Origin: Moraxellaceae bacterium | GTDB taxonomy: Bacteria > Pseudomonadota > Gammaproteobacteria > Pseudomonadales > Moraxellaceae | Assembly: GCA_030680295.1 (NCBI GenBank) | Contig: JAUXVU010000020.1 | Span: 62,001 to 126,000, forward strand | Length of the DNA stretch: 64,000 nt | Reading direction: 5' to 3' | Part shown: piece by piece, positions 1 through 8,323 of the stretch | How the letters are laid out: each line of letters begins with the position of its first letter | Position numbering within the stretch: the stretch's first letter is position 1 | Program-made: the position numbers and the translations under genes | Notes under the pieces: generated by a model | What the model saw: only the letters and a program-made list of their open reading frames with translations | Told to the model about the DNA's origin: nothing | Database searches by the model: none

Positions 1-193
1 TGCCGGCAATTAGCGACTGATTCGCACGCACTGATAACGCGCGTTCGGCCAACGCTAATGGCCATGCGCCTAAGACAACACCTAAGGCCAAGTACAACCA
101 ATTCGCCTCTAGGGTCGGCACAAACAGCACCGACAAAACTAACGGGATCAGTAATAAGCTACCAAAGCGTGCATGAACAGAAGGATGCGACAT
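1..193 (-). CDS. Partial membrane protein, N-terminal part only
   Basis: Reading the minus strand from the ATG at 191-193 gives an open frame that runs off the left edge (about 64 residues seen). It begins [20 protein letters not shown] and continues with two hydrophobic stretches (about residues 12-26 and 33-50), so it is an inner membrane protein. The pattern of two helices followed by a basic stretch ([12 protein letters not shown]) is loosely like the start of metal P-type ATPases, but no diagnostic motif lies inside the window. Family unknown; the gene is divergent from smpB. Confidence 0.55.
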   Translation of the reverse strand, partial: MSHPSVHARFGSLLLIPLVLSVLFVPTLEANWLYLALGVVLGAWPLALAERALSVRANQSLIAG

Positions 194-289
194 AAATAAC
201 ACTCTTAGTGATTGCCTGACATGGTGCGCTATTGTCATCGCATGTCATCATAAGCTCAAGCCATCACCCTATTTCAACGACAATCCGCC

Positions 290-303
290 TATAATACTTA
301 CCA
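290..303 (+). promoter_or_regulatory. smpB -10 box just upstream of the start codon
   Basis: A perfect TATAAT at 290-295 lies seven bases before the smpB ATG (303). Transcription would be expected to begin at or next to the A of the ATG, giving a leaderless mRNA. There is no Shine-Dalgarno sequence in front of the ATG and no other in-frame start upstream. No clear -35 box is seen at 17 bp. Confidence 0.5.
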
Positions 304-761
304 TGAATCAATCCAAACCTATCGCCGTTAATCGGCGCGCACGCCACGAATACTTTATTGAAGACAAGTTCGAAGCCGGACTGGTGTTGCTTGGCTGGGA
401 AGTGAAGTCCTTACGTGCGGGTAAGTGCAACCTAACTGACGCCTACATTCTGCTAAAAAACAATGAAGCATGGGTGATAGGCATGCAGATTACGCCGTTA
501 CTAGCGGCCTGTACGCATGTGGTAGCCGACCCCACTCGTACGCGTAAACTGCTGCTGAACTACAAAGAAATTCGTGAGCTGATTGGTGCTGTACAACAAA
601 AAGGTCACACCTGTGTGCCCTTATCGATGTACTGGCATAACGGCCGCGCCAAACTGGAAATTGCCCTAGTGAAGGGCAAGCAGTTACACGACAAACGCGA
701 CAGCGAAAAAGACCGCGACTGGGCCAGACAAAAGTCCCGCATTATGCGGGACCGTGGCTAA
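303..761 (+). CDS. smpB: SsrA-binding protein SmpB
   Basis: SmpB binds the tRNA-like domain of tmRNA and takes it to stalled ribosomes for trans-translation. The 152 residues match the family along the whole length: [45 protein letters not shown] and the basic C-terminal tail [17 protein letters not shown]. It is slightly shorter than the E. coli protein (160) because of a shorter N-terminus. Its partner ssrA lies about 4 kb downstream on the same strand. The start at 303 is the only one available and appears leaderless. The last codons overlap a hairpin that may terminate the convergent aldehyde dehydrogenase gene. Confidence 0.98.
   Translation: MNQSKPIAVNRRARHEYFIEDKFEAGLVLLGWEVKSLRAGKCNLTDAYILLKNNEAWVIGMQITPLLAACTHVVADPTRTRKLLLNYKEIRELIGAVQQKGHTCVPLSMYWHNGRAKLEIALVKGKQLHDKRDSEKDRDWARQKSRIMRDRG
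730..752 (-). terminator. Possible intrinsic terminator of the ALDH gene inside smpB
   Basis: GTCCCGCA (734-741) and TGCGGGAC (745-752) form a perfect 8-bp stem with a 3-nt loop. Read on the minus strand it follows the aldehyde dehydrogenase stop codon by about ten bases and is followed by TTTT (730-733). The stem lies in the last codons of smpB. The T run is short, so strength is uncertain. Confidence 0.45.
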
Positions 762-762
762 A

Positions 763-2154
763 TCAAACCGTTTTGGTAAAGATCGCAATCAGCTTGCGAG
801 TTAAGTTGGTATAAGGCGGGAAAAACATTTTTGCCAACATGATGCGCGTACGCACAATACCGCGCTCATGTGAAAACGCTTTAAATCCAAAATGGCCATG
901 CGCACTACCAATACCCGAGTTATTCACCCCACCAAACGGCAAGTTGCCGTGCAGGAACTGCACCACGCAGTGGTTAATACAGGCGCCACCAGATGACGTA
1001 TTGCGCATCACCTGATCAATCACTGCCTCATTTTTGCTCCAGACATAAAGTGCCAAGGGCTTGGGGTCTGCATTAATCTGATTGATAACTGCTTGAATGT
1101 CGGTGTAGACAATAATTGGTAGCAATGGCCCAAAAATTTCTTCCGACATAATGGTCGCATCTGCAGGAATAGAGCCCAACAAGGTCGGAGCAATATAGTC
1201 ATCACCGACATCTGTTTGACCGCCCGCTAAGACCTTGGCACCGCGCGATACCGCATCATCCAATAAAGACTTTACTCGTGCCGCATGACGACTATTAACC
1301 ATACGCGCTAAATATTCACTTTGCTGGGCATTGTCGCCATAGACATTTTTCAGCACCTGCTGACAGGCCGCAACAAAGGCATCATGCACATCGGCATGAA
1401 CATAAATATGATCTGGTGCGATACAGGTCTGACCGTTATTGGTGAACTTAGCCCAGAGGATATTTTTGGCTGCCAATTCAATATTGGCGCTGGCATCAAT
1501 AATGGTCGGTGACTTACCACCCAACTCTAAAGTCACACTGGTTAAATGCTTAGCGGCAGCTGCCATTACCACCTTGCCAATAGCAGGTGAGCCCGTGAAG
1601 AAAATATGGTCAAACGGTAATTCGAGTAATGCTTGTGCAGTTTGTGCATCACCTTCAATAACCGCCACTTCTTCAGGACCAAACACTTCCGCCACAATTC
1701 GACCAATAACGGCAGCCGCAGCCGGGGTCATTTCGGATGGCTTAATAATGGCCGTGTTACCAGCCGCAATAGCCGAAATTAGTGGGCCCAGACTCAGGTT
1801 TACTGGATAGTTCCAAGGCGACACAATCAGGCACCGACCCTTTGGTTCATACTGAATATAGCCCTTGGTGCCTACCATCATGCGTGATGGCCACACACCC
1901 TTTGGTTTCATCCACGATTTCAGATTACGCAAAGCATCGTTGGCTTCAGCCACTACCGGCAATATTTCAGTCAACTCTACTTCCGTGGCAGGCTTACGAA
2001 AATCCGACCAGCCAGCAGCAATCACATCATCTTTATGTGCCAGCAAGGCATCACGCAAACGCTCAATTTTTAATTTGCGCTCAGCAGTAGTCGATGCTCT
2101 TAAAAGCAGTGCCGTGTCACGCTGTTCTGAAAATACTGCTGCTATATCTGTCAT
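763..2154 (-). CDS. Aldehyde dehydrogenase (class 3 / coniferyl-aldehyde type)
   Basis: NAD(P)-dependent oxidation of an aldehyde to its acid. The 463-residue chain has the ALDH core: PWNYPVNLSLGPLISAIAAGNT, the cofactor-loop FTGSPAIGK, the general-base segment VTLELGGKSP, and the catalytic cysteine in NNGQTCIAPD. Length and the hydrophobic/basic C-terminal extension (MLAKMFFPPYTNLTRKLIAIF) fit the ALDH3-like group (fatty or coniferyl aldehydes) rather than the roughly 500-residue groups. It starts 21 bases after the acylase-type gene on the same strand, so both are probably cotranscribed. The natural aldehyde cannot be read from sequence. Confidence 0.9.
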   Translation of the reverse strand: MTDIAAVFSEQRDTALLLRASTTAERKLKIERLRDALLAHKDDVIAAGWSDFRKPATEVELTEILPVVAEANDALRNLKSWMKPKGVWPSRMMVGTKGYIQYEPKGRCLIVSPWNYPVNLSLGPLISAIAAGNTAIIKPSEMTPAAAAVIGRIVAEVFGPEEVAVIEGDAQTAQALLELPFDHIFFTGSPAIGKVVMAAAAKHLTSVTLELGGKSPTIIDASANIELAAKNILWAKFTNNGQTCIAPDHIYVHADVHDAFVAACQQVLKNVYGDNAQQSEYLARMVNSRHAARVKSLLDDAVSRGAKVLAGGQTDVGDDYIAPTLLGSIPADATIMSEEIFGPLLPIIVYTDIQAVINQINADPKPLALYVWSKNEAVIDQVMRNTSSGGACINHCVVQFLHGNLPFGGVNNSGIGSAHGHFGFKAFSHERGIVRTRIMLAKMFFPPYTNLTRKLIAIFTKTV

Positions 2155-2175
2155 ACCTGATTCCTATTATTAAAA

Positions 2176-4779
2176 TTACTGTCGTATGGTGATTGTGCTT
2201 TTTGCCTTGGCACGTACTTCAGCTGACGTAAATGGAAAACGCAGCCACTCTTTTTTTGCATAGGCCTCTGTAAAGTCTGTGTAATGCGGGTTTGCCGGGT
2301 CAGTAGACTGTGAATACGTTATAAACCCCTCAGCAATTGGCTGATTTTTATCGTCCCAGGTCACGGTTTGGATATAACTGTTACCGTAAATTACTGGATA
2401 GCCTTGAGCCGCTAAAGGCCCATCAGTCGTAGCGATGGTGAAAGCCCCAGCATTACTGTCGCCACCAAATACCGGAATCTTGTCGCCATTAGCTCGCAAA
2501 CCAACACCAGAGTGCTGAATATCACCGAGCTTAGCATCAAAGGCAAAGCCTGATGCTTTCACCGCAGCAATAGCGTCAGCAAAAGCTAGCTGCACAAATA
2601 ATGAACTGGTATTGAATGTACGCGGAGTATTCACTGGATCTGCCGAACTAAACGCTGTGCTCCAGCGACTAGTGAGCGGTGTATCAATCGGCACGCTAAT
2701 TGGTAGACCACCAGGGTTGGCTGAAACTAAGCGCCAAAACTCTCGCCATACATGAGCGCCGGTTGAATCAAGGCTATCACTGCCGTCCCAATCAGCAAGT
2801 GCTGCACAAGCAGCCGTCACATCAACACCAGCAACTGGTCCACTACTCCCCAGCAGCAGTGGCTGCGTACATAAGCTATTAAGCACACTCTCGCGAGCCA
2901 ATTCAGCGGAATAGATCTGACTATTAAGCACAATGGATTGCAGGTTCTGCATAGTGAAGCGATTGCCGGACAAGCCGTCAGTACCTGCTAAACGTCGCTC
3001 AGCCTGCAAAATACATAGGCGCGTACGTAAGGTGCGCGGGCTGTTTTCATCACCAATAATACGACTAAAACCAGTGATAGGCTCTGCTGGATTGGTTAGC
3101 CAGTAGCTATCATTGCAGTTCGTGACATAGTCATCGCGTTGTTGTGAGGGCAAATTACTAGGACCAAAAATGCCGGGCACCGGCGCATCATCATCACTGC
3201 CCCACTCACAATCTGAACGACTGCCATCGAGTAACGGCAAGCCCGGCGCAACCAGCCCAACCACTGGTGCTAGTGGAGAGTTTCCACAGCTAGCAACTTT
3301 GGCATCAGTCACATGTGGCACAACCGTCACATCACCATAGTAAGCCTTACCATTCGGTCCAGTAGCCACCGTATTAACCCATGGCACACCCAGTTCAGTA
3401 CCGTGCGCTTCGATAAATTCATCTAGGCTTTTGGCTAAATTCCACGTGCCAAATTGGTTAATTAAACGATCATTTTCATAATTAGCATCACGCATGGTAT
3501 AGGCCAAAACATTGGTCCACGGCAAAATGGGGACACCCGCTGCCTCTAAGGTCAGCATAGGACCAAAGTGGCTGTGATACAGCGTCCGTGACTGCGTAGT
3601 TAGGCTGCCGTTTGGCTGCTTAATTTGGATTTCAATCGGTACAGCGCGCATATCACGCAACTGACCATCATAAAAATACTGAGTGGGATTTAACGGATTG
3701 ATTTTTAGCTCATAGAGAGTGAAACGATACGCCGTCGACACGGTGTGCGACCACGCCACACGATCATTAAAGCCAATCAGCACGGCCGGCACGCCATAAA
3801 GTGATGAGCCCATAATGTCGAGCTTGCCGGGAATCGTGTTGTGCGAAATATAGAGTCGCTCGGTGCCGCGCCATGGAAAGTGTGGGTTACCAAATAGAAT
3901 CGGCTGGCCGGTGGCACTGCCATTCTTGCCGATACCATACATATTGCTACCAAAGCGGTCATGCTGTTTCAACTCAGCAAAAGGCCCCGGGGCTTGAGCA
4001 AGCGCTTGCTTGCGCTGGGATAACGGCACTTCAGTTTGTGCAATCGGAATTGGCAACGCCGACAAAGGTGTGCCTTGTATCAAATTCAAGATGGGGCTGA
4101 GCAATTGCAACAACGCATCAAGCGGGCTACCTCCACCAGTACCACCACTGGGCGGCAAGGCTGGGGGCTGGGCATTGCCAATTTCATTCACAAACACCGA
4201 GCTACTGGCCAAAATCGATAGACGCACAAAACGACGATACATATCCGCTTCGGTTATTGGCAACAGCCACTCACCATCAACACAAGCCGCATGACGGCCA
4301 GGATGTTGCCCTGCTTTTAGCTCCGTTATATAACGGTTAAAACCCGCGACATAGCCAGTGACTAGCTGCTGAAAGTCAGGCTTGGTTTTTGCTTTTGTAC
4401 GCTGCCACGCAGCATCATCTAACATCGAACGCCAGAAAAAGTCGCTAGATACATTGTCAGCCACTGAGCTGTTTGGCTCGATTCGATAGCTGCCATCGGT
4501 GCCGAAATAACGCGCACGCTCACCACGAATAGTGACGAAGTCATCCAGCATTACACAGAGGTTATCTTCTGCAAAAGCATAGGCTTGGCCAAAGCCTAAG
4601 CTGCCAAAATCGCTGGCCGTGATATGCGGAATACCCATGTCCGTACGAACAATTTTGGCTTCATAAGTTGAAGTACGTGGGCTGGGATTATTTGAACTAC
4701 TGTCATTATTTGAGCCAAAGCAGCCAGACAAGCCCAGAGCAAGTAGCGGCAGCAACGCAACTCGTTGAAAACTAGACAT
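2176..4779 (-). CDS. Penicillin-amidase family acylase lipoprotein (AHL acylase-like)
   Basis: An Ntn-hydrolase of the penicillin amidase / N-acylhomoserine-lactone acylase family (867 residues), made as a precursor and cut before a catalytic serine. The ATG at 4779 is preferred over the upstream one (4818) because AGAGGTG precedes it and it begins directly with a lipoprotein signal, MSSFQRVALLPLLALGLSGC (lipobox Cys 20). The alpha part spans about residues 40-200, then comes a Pro/Gly-rich linker. The beta part starts near residue 278 at G-SNMYGIGKNGSATGQP with the typical GNPHFPW following. The conserved SN and downstream Asn/His pattern support activity. The substrate may be an acylated lactone, peptide or beta-lactam. 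The lipid anchor places it in the outer or inner membrane facing the periplasm. Confidence 0.85.
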   Translation of the reverse strand: MSSFQRVALLPLLALGLSGCFGSNNDSSSNNPSPRTSTYEAKIVRTDMGIPHITASDFGSLGFGQAYAFAEDNLCVMLDDFVTIRGERARYFGTDGSYRIEPNSSVADNVSSDFFWRSMLDDAAWQRTKAKTKPDFQQLVTGYVAGFNRYITELKAGQHPGRHAACVDGEWLLPITEADMYRRFVRLSILASSSVFVNEIGNAQPPALPPSGGTGGGSPLDALLQLLSPILNLIQGTPLSALPIPIAQTEVPLSQRKQALAQAPGPFAELKQHDRFGSNMYGIGKNGSATGQPILFGNPHFPWRGTERLYISHNTIPGKLDIMGSSLYGVPAVLIGFNDRVAWSHTVSTAYRFTLYELKINPLNPTQYFYDGQLRDMRAVPIEIQIKQPNGSLTTQSRTLYHSHFGPMLTLEAAGVPILPWTNVLAYTMRDANYENDRLINQFGTWNLAKSLDEFIEAHGTELGVPWVNTVATGPNGKAYYGDVTVVPHVTDAKVASCGNSPLAPVVGLVAPGLPLLDGSRSDCEWGSDDDAPVPGIFGPSNLPSQQRDDYVTNCNDSYWLTNPAEPITGFSRIIGDENSPRTLRTRLCILQAERRLAGTDGLSGNRFTMQNLQSIVLNSQIYSAELARESVLNSLCTQPLLLGSSGPVAGVDVTAACAALADWDGSDSLDSTGAHVWREFWRLVSANPGGLPISVPIDTPLTSRWSTAFSSADPVNTPRTFNTSSLFVQLAFADAIAAVKASGFAFDAKLGDIQHSGVGLRANGDKIPVFGGDSNAGAFTIATTDGPLAAQGYPVIYGNSYIQTVTWDDKNQPIAEGFITYSQSTDPANPHYTDFTEAYAKKEWLRFPFTSAEVRAKAKSTITIRQ

Positions 4780-4861
4780 GGGGCACCTCTTTTTTATTCT
4801 TTTTATATCGTCTGACAATAAGTGACTGCGCAGTTTTCAGCAAGCCTAATGCGTAAACCTC

Positions 4862-4890
4862 ATGACAGTAGCAGCCGTTAGGCGTATGCT
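4862..4890 (+). promoter_or_regulatory. Probable ssrA promoter
   Basis: ATGACA (4862-4867) and TATGCT (4885-4890) are separated by 17 bp and resemble sigma-70 -35 and -10 boxes. The expected start is about 4897, a few bases before the mature tmRNA 5' end. Confidence 0.5.
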
Positions 4891-4901
4891 TTTAATGCTA
4901 C

Positions 4902-5255
4902 GGGGATGACATGGCTTCGACGTTGGTTATGAAGCTCGTAGGTGCATGCGGAGAGTGGATTGTCTCTCCTAAATCAACGTTCCAAACAAATAGTCGCAAA
5001 CGACGAAAACTACGCACTAGCCGCCTAAATCCGGCTTATGACCAAGCTTGCATGCCAGTATGCGGGGGCGGTCAGCGCAAAAAATACTGGATCGCTGTGA
5101 TGCTCGCCTCGCGCTGATCAGCTAAAACCTAGAGGATCGCTTGTTACACCCTGTCGCTCGGGCCGTAACCGGTTAAATCAATTGAGACGACTAAGCATGT
5201 AGATCCGAGAGTAGAGTGCTGGCGGACGCGGGTTCGATCCCCGCCATCTCCACCA
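4902..5255 (+). ncRNA. ssrA: Transfer-messenger RNA (tmRNA)
   Basis: The 5' end GGGGATG pairs with CATCTCC before the 3' ACCA, forming the acceptor stem (one G-U pair). The T-arm sequence GGGTTCGATCCCC is present near 5230-5242. The tag reading frame starts with the resume codon GCA at 4996 and ends with TAA at 5026-5028, encoding ANDENYALAA (preceded by the Ala carried by the charged tmRNA). The length of about 354 nt is usual. Its 3' end is the integration site of the adjacent island; the gene stays intact because the island supplies the same 3' sequence. A new terminator from the island follows at 5267. Confidence 0.97.
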
Positions 5256-5257
5256 AT
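5235..5257 (+). repeat. att site, left (within ssrA 3' end)
   Basis: This 23-bp sequence begins CGATCCCCGCC and ends CTCCACCAAT. It is identical to 12029-12051. It covers the 3' half of the tmRNA T-stem, the acceptor strand and CCA. Confidence 0.92.
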
Positions 5258-5266
5258 CAAATAGAG

Positions 5267-5293
5267 CCCCTTGAAAACCAAGGGGTTTCTTTT
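5267..5293 (+). terminator. Rho-independent terminator after ssrA, carried by the island
   Basis: CCCCTTG (5267-5273), loop AAAAC and CAAGGGG (5279-5285) are followed by TTTCTTTT. It lies inside the island, so it replaces the original ssrA terminator now found at 12066. Confidence 0.85.
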
Positions 5294-5325
5294 AAATCAA
5301 AGGGTTAGGCTAAGGAATACCCCTC

Positions 5326-6804
5326 ATGAGTGCTACACAGACAGAGGAAAATCTCTCCATGTGCGAGCATCTCATCAGACGTGGTTCACGCTACTCTATT
5401 CGACGTAGAATCCCTCAAGACCTGATAAACCACTATGGCAAGCACGAGATAATCAAAGCACTTGGTACATCAGAGTTTAAGGAAGCTGTTAAGCGCTGCC
5501 GCATTGAGGCGGTTAGGCTAGATCTAGAATGGGATACCGTTAGAGCCAAGCTTGCAGGGCAGACACCCTCTCCGTTACTAGCTCAGTCTACCGCCCAAGA
5601 GATAGCTGACTTTGAAAGAGATCAGCATGAAAACAATCTTCTAGCTGCACAAGATGCTATTGAGCAAGACGCACTAGAGGAGAAGCATGCTATTGATCAG
5701 GTCATACAGCACCATGGCCTTTCTGGCTTGCTAGCACTTAGCGGCGTAAACCTTGGCCCTGCTATCGGCTTACCTGCTACAAACAACACCCCTGCACTAG
5801 CCACCCCAACAAAGCAAACTCTAGGTAGTAAGACACCCACTGTTGAGGTCTTAGCTCTATGGGAGCGAGAGAGACCCCGCCAGCAACGAACAATGGATGC
5901 CAAGAGAGCAGAGCTAGGTCGCTACTCCCGAATGACTGGCATAGATCATATTGAAAGTATTACTAAGGCTAGCGTAAGAGCATTCAGAGACAAGATGCTT
6001 AGCGAGGGTGCGTCCGCTAAAAACACTAACAAGTACCTTGACTCGCTTCGCGCTCTACTTAACTTTGCAGTAAGTGAAGACTTGATACCTAGCAACCCTG
6101 CTAATGGAGTTAAAGCAAACATCAGCGCAAGAGAAATGGATGAGCGCCAGCCATTCCCTCTCACCGCACTCAATACGATCTTTAGTAGTCCAGTGTATTC
6201 CGCTAACGCTAGACCACTTGGTGGTGCCGGTGAAGCCTCATACTGGCTACCATTGCTGGGTTTATACACTGGGGCACGTCTTGAAGAGCTGGGGCAGCTA
6301 CACCCTAATGATGTCTATGAAGAGAGCACTCCTGACGAGTCTATGACTGCATGGGTCATTCGCATTACTGATGGTGAAGGGCAAAGTCTCAAGAACGTAA
6401 GCAGTAGAAGACGTATACCTGTACATCCAGCCCTTATTAACTTGGGCTTTATTGAGTATGCAGTAAGGGCTAAATCTGAGAAGCGCTATCGCCTCTTCGA
6501 CAAGCTAAAATTGAACAAGTATGGCAAGCATACTGACGCATGGTCAAAGTGGTTTAGTCGTTACCTTCGGCACACCTGCGGCATTACAGACACCAGCTTA
6601 GTTTTTCATTCTTTCAGGCATACATTTAAAGACTACTGTCGCGCTGCAAGCATTCCTGAAGATGTGCATGATTCGTTTACAGGCCATACCTCGGACAGCG
6701 TAGCGAGAAGCTATGGTGGTGAATATCCGCTTGCACCACTAGTAAGTGCAATCAATAAGTTCAAAATTTCGGGGTTGATTACAACTCCGAAAGCCCTAGT
6801 TTGA
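5326..6804 (+). CDS. int: Tyrosine recombinase / integrase
   Basis: Site-specific integrase of the island. The N-terminus (IRRGSRYSIRRRIPQDL) is the DUF6538-type module common in proteobacterial integrases. A SAM-like core-binding domain follows (about 171-260), then the catalytic domain with Arg318 (TGARLEEL), Lys356, His428-x-x-Arg431 (FHSFRHTF), His454 (TGHTS) and Tyr463 (RSYGG). All six catalytic residues are present, so it is probably active. GGAAT precedes the ATG at 5326; ATG at 5359 with GAGG upstream is a possible alternative start. It lies 71 bp from the tmRNA end, and its 3' end overlaps the convergent gene by 9 bp. Confidence 0.95.
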   Translation: MSATQTEENLSMCEHLIRRGSRYSIRRRIPQDLINHYGKHEIIKALGTSEFKEAVKRCRIEAVRLDLEWDTVRAKLAGQTPSPLLAQSTAQEIADFERDQHENNLLAAQDAIEQDALEEKHAIDQVIQHHGLSGLLALSGVNLGPAIGLPATNNTPALATPTKQTLGSKTPTVEVLALWERERPRQQRTMDAKRAELGRYSRMTGIDHIESITKASVRAFRDKMLSEGASAKNTNKYLDSLRALLNFAVSEDLIPSNPANGVKANISAREMDERQPFPLTALNTIFSSPVYSANARPLGGAGEASYWLPLLGLYTGARLEELGQLHPNDVYEESTPDESMTAWVIRITDGEGQSLKNVSSRRRIPVHPALINLGFIEYAVRAKSEKRYRLFDKLKLNKYGKHTDAWSKWFSRYLRHTCGITDTSLVFHSFRHTFKDYCRAASIPEDVHDSFTGHTSDSVARSYGGEYPLAPLVSAINKFKISGLITTPKALV

Positions 6805-7242
6805 GCTGGTTATAATTGCTGTAAGGGCGGACACCAAAATAGTAATTAAGAGCCCTACTATGCCGTCTTTATGCTCAACATACCAAACTCCAATTCGCCC
6901 ATACCATGAGTTAAGAGCCCTAGCATAGTCTGCACCTTTACGTGTCACAGCAATATGCAGATCACCGGCATAAGGCCGCCTTTCCAGTACTATGTAGCCT
7001 GCCTCATTGAGATATGTAAGCGGCCTCAGCACTCGAATTCCAGCCAATTCGTATTCTTCTGGCCAGTCACCTTTTCCTGATAGAGTTTTTAGGTTTCCAG
7101 AAGCATCTTGCCAATTACGCCCCCTTGGAAGTGGGGTATGTATCAACCAAGCAATTTCACCCTCAGTAAAACTATGCTCCTCGCCTATCATCTCCCTATA
7201 AAAATAGAGCCCATGCAGAACTTGTTTTTCCTCTTTATTCAC
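6796..7242 (-). CDS. Tail-anchored winged-helix-like protein of unknown function
   Basis: 148 residues from a GTG start with GAGGACT upstream. The N-terminal two thirds read like a winged-helix fold (helix KQVLHGLYFYREMIG, then LTYLNEAGYIVLERRPYAGDLHIAVTRKG). The C-terminus is a single hydrophobic segment (about 124-145, GIVGLLITILVSALTAII) with almost nothing behind it, so the protein should be tail-anchored in the inner membrane. The 3' end overlaps int by 9 bp, and the gene is divergent from the lipoprotein gene across a region with an inverted repeat. It might be a membrane-tethered regulator or a phage-interference protein; neither is shown. Confidence 0.7.
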   Translation of the reverse strand: MNKEEKQVLHGLYFYREMIGEEHSFTEGEIAWLIHTPLPRGRNWQDASGNLKTLSGKGDWPEEYELAGIRVLRPLTYLNEAGYIVLERRPYAGDLHIAVTRKGADYARALNSWYGRIGVWYVEHKDGIVGLLITILVSALTAIITSSN

Positions 7243-7299
7243 TCGTGAGTCCTCAATATCGGATGAAAATCAGTAGGTGTTTACTTAGGTTTGAAACTG

Positions 7300-7326
7300 T
7301 TGTTAGTCTGAAGCTACTACTAACAA
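7300..7326. promoter_or_regulatory. Inverted repeat in the divergent promoter region
   Basis: TTGTTAG (7300-7306) and CTAACAA (7320-7326) are perfect inverted 7-mers 13 bp apart. They lie between the divergent 7242(-) and 7366(+) genes, just upstream of a TATAAA at about 7340. An operator is plausible but unproven. Confidence 0.35.
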
Positions 7327-7365
7327 ATTACTGCTTTCTATAAAACAACAACAAGGACTACTTTC

Positions 7366-7923
7366 ATGAAAGGACTAGCTCTAGCCGTAATAGCCGCTCT
7401 TATTTCAGGCTGTGCAGGAATTCAAAGCTCAACTAGGGTTGACTCTCAAATAAAAGCTTTTGAGTTCAACTCTCTAGCCTCTCAGTACATGCAGCGACCA
7501 ACACACTCGTCAATCGAAACCATGAGCACTGGCTCCTCGGTTCTTTTGCTAGAGATGGATAAGTACGGTACAGGCACATCTCAAATCAGATTTGATAAGG
7601 CTCATGTCGAAAGCTATGTTGCTTTGATAGATAAATTTAAAGCATGGGAGTCTCTTGCTAAGGCGAGACAAGATGCCCTAACCAAAGAGATTGGCAGAGC
7701 ACGTACATGGTCTAACATAGGTACTGGCGAGCTGAAGTTTGTGTTTCATAGTGGCAACCAGAACTCACATTACCTTGCAATCAGCTTTTGTACAGTCGGC
7801 ACATGTCTTGACGATCAAGCCCTATACCTTGACCTGCCGAACGCCAACAGACTTACATTGACGCTTCAACAGCTAGAGAGCGGACAGCTCAAACATACCA
7901 ATGTGGATGCCATTTACAAATAG
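7366..7923 (+). CDS. Small lipoprotein, unknown function
   Basis: 185 residues beginning MKGLALAVIAALISGC, a clear lipoprotein signal with lipobox Cys at 16. AAGGA precedes the ATG. The mature part is mixed alpha/beta and contains two closely spaced cysteines late in the chain (SFCTVGTC), possibly a disulphide. No family is recognised. It is an island cargo gene facing the envelope; surface exclusion or modification of the host envelope are possibilities only. Confidence 0.75.
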   Translation: MKGLALAVIAALISGCAGIQSSTRVDSQIKAFEFNSLASQYMQRPTHSSIETMSTGSSVLLLEMDKYGTGTSQIRFDKAHVESYVALIDKFKAWESLAKARQDALTKEIGRARTWSNIGTGELKFVFHSGNQNSHYLAISFCTVGTCLDDQALYLDLPNANRLTLTLQQLESGQLKHTNVDAIYK

Positions 7924-8203
7924 GCCTAGACAACTACTTCCCGGACTTAAAAATAATAGCCTCATTCAAGAAGGCTATACATGCCGACTACTTCCATGAC
8001 ATCCCCCATACGGGGGTGCGCTACGCAGCTTCGTCACAACGAATTATAAGGTCGCTAGAGGCGCACCAAGAACAGACCTAGACCCAACAAAGGCTTTAAG
8101 CTGATCGCATCACTACCACCCCTGTGAGGCGATCACACAGGCTTTTTTAGTTGATGTTGAGGTACTCATATAGTTGTTAAAACAATACTTAAAGACCTAT
8201 GAC
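7924..8203 (+). other. Non-coding island stretch with a GC-rich hairpin
   Basis: No convincing gene is seen. CCCCC (8003-8007), ATAC and GGGGG (8012-8016) form a compact hairpin, extended by CA/TG on both sides if one T is bulged. A terminator follows at 8121, which suggests a transcript (mRNA tail or small RNA) runs through this part. Confidence 0.5.
8121..8148 (+). terminator. Rho-independent terminator
   Basis: CCTGTG (8121-8126) pairs with CACAGG (8136-8141), followed by CTTTTTT. It separates the lipoprotein transcript from the serine-recombinase control region. Confidence 0.75.
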
Positions 8204-8316
8204 GTCTCATAAGGGTATACCCTTGAGACACATCTGTTTCTTATTCTTACGTCGTCTCAATAGGGTTGACTGTATCAACGGACACCAATACCATTCGGGA
8301 AAGACCCTAATGAGAC
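8204..8316 (+). promoter_or_regulatory. Probable res-like recombination/operator sites of the serine recombinase
   Basis: A 13-bp motif of the form GTCTCAwwAGGGT recurs directly upstream of the recombinase gene. One near-perfect palindrome lies at 8204-8229 (GTCTCA-T-AAGGGTATACCCTT-GAGAC, one extra T). A direct copy lies at 8254-8266 (GTCTCAATAGGGT) and an inverted copy at 8304-8316 (ACCCTAATGAGAC), ending 7 bp before the ATG. A symmetrical crossover-like site followed by accessory half-sites next to the gene is the layout of resolvase res sites, which also serve as autoregulatory operators. Confidence 0.65.
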
Positions 8317-8323
8317 GAAACCA

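Noticed and set aside
4911-5117. 68-residue open frame inside ssrA
   Set aside because: It is a by-product of the tmRNA sequence; the real coding part is the short tag frame 4996-5028.
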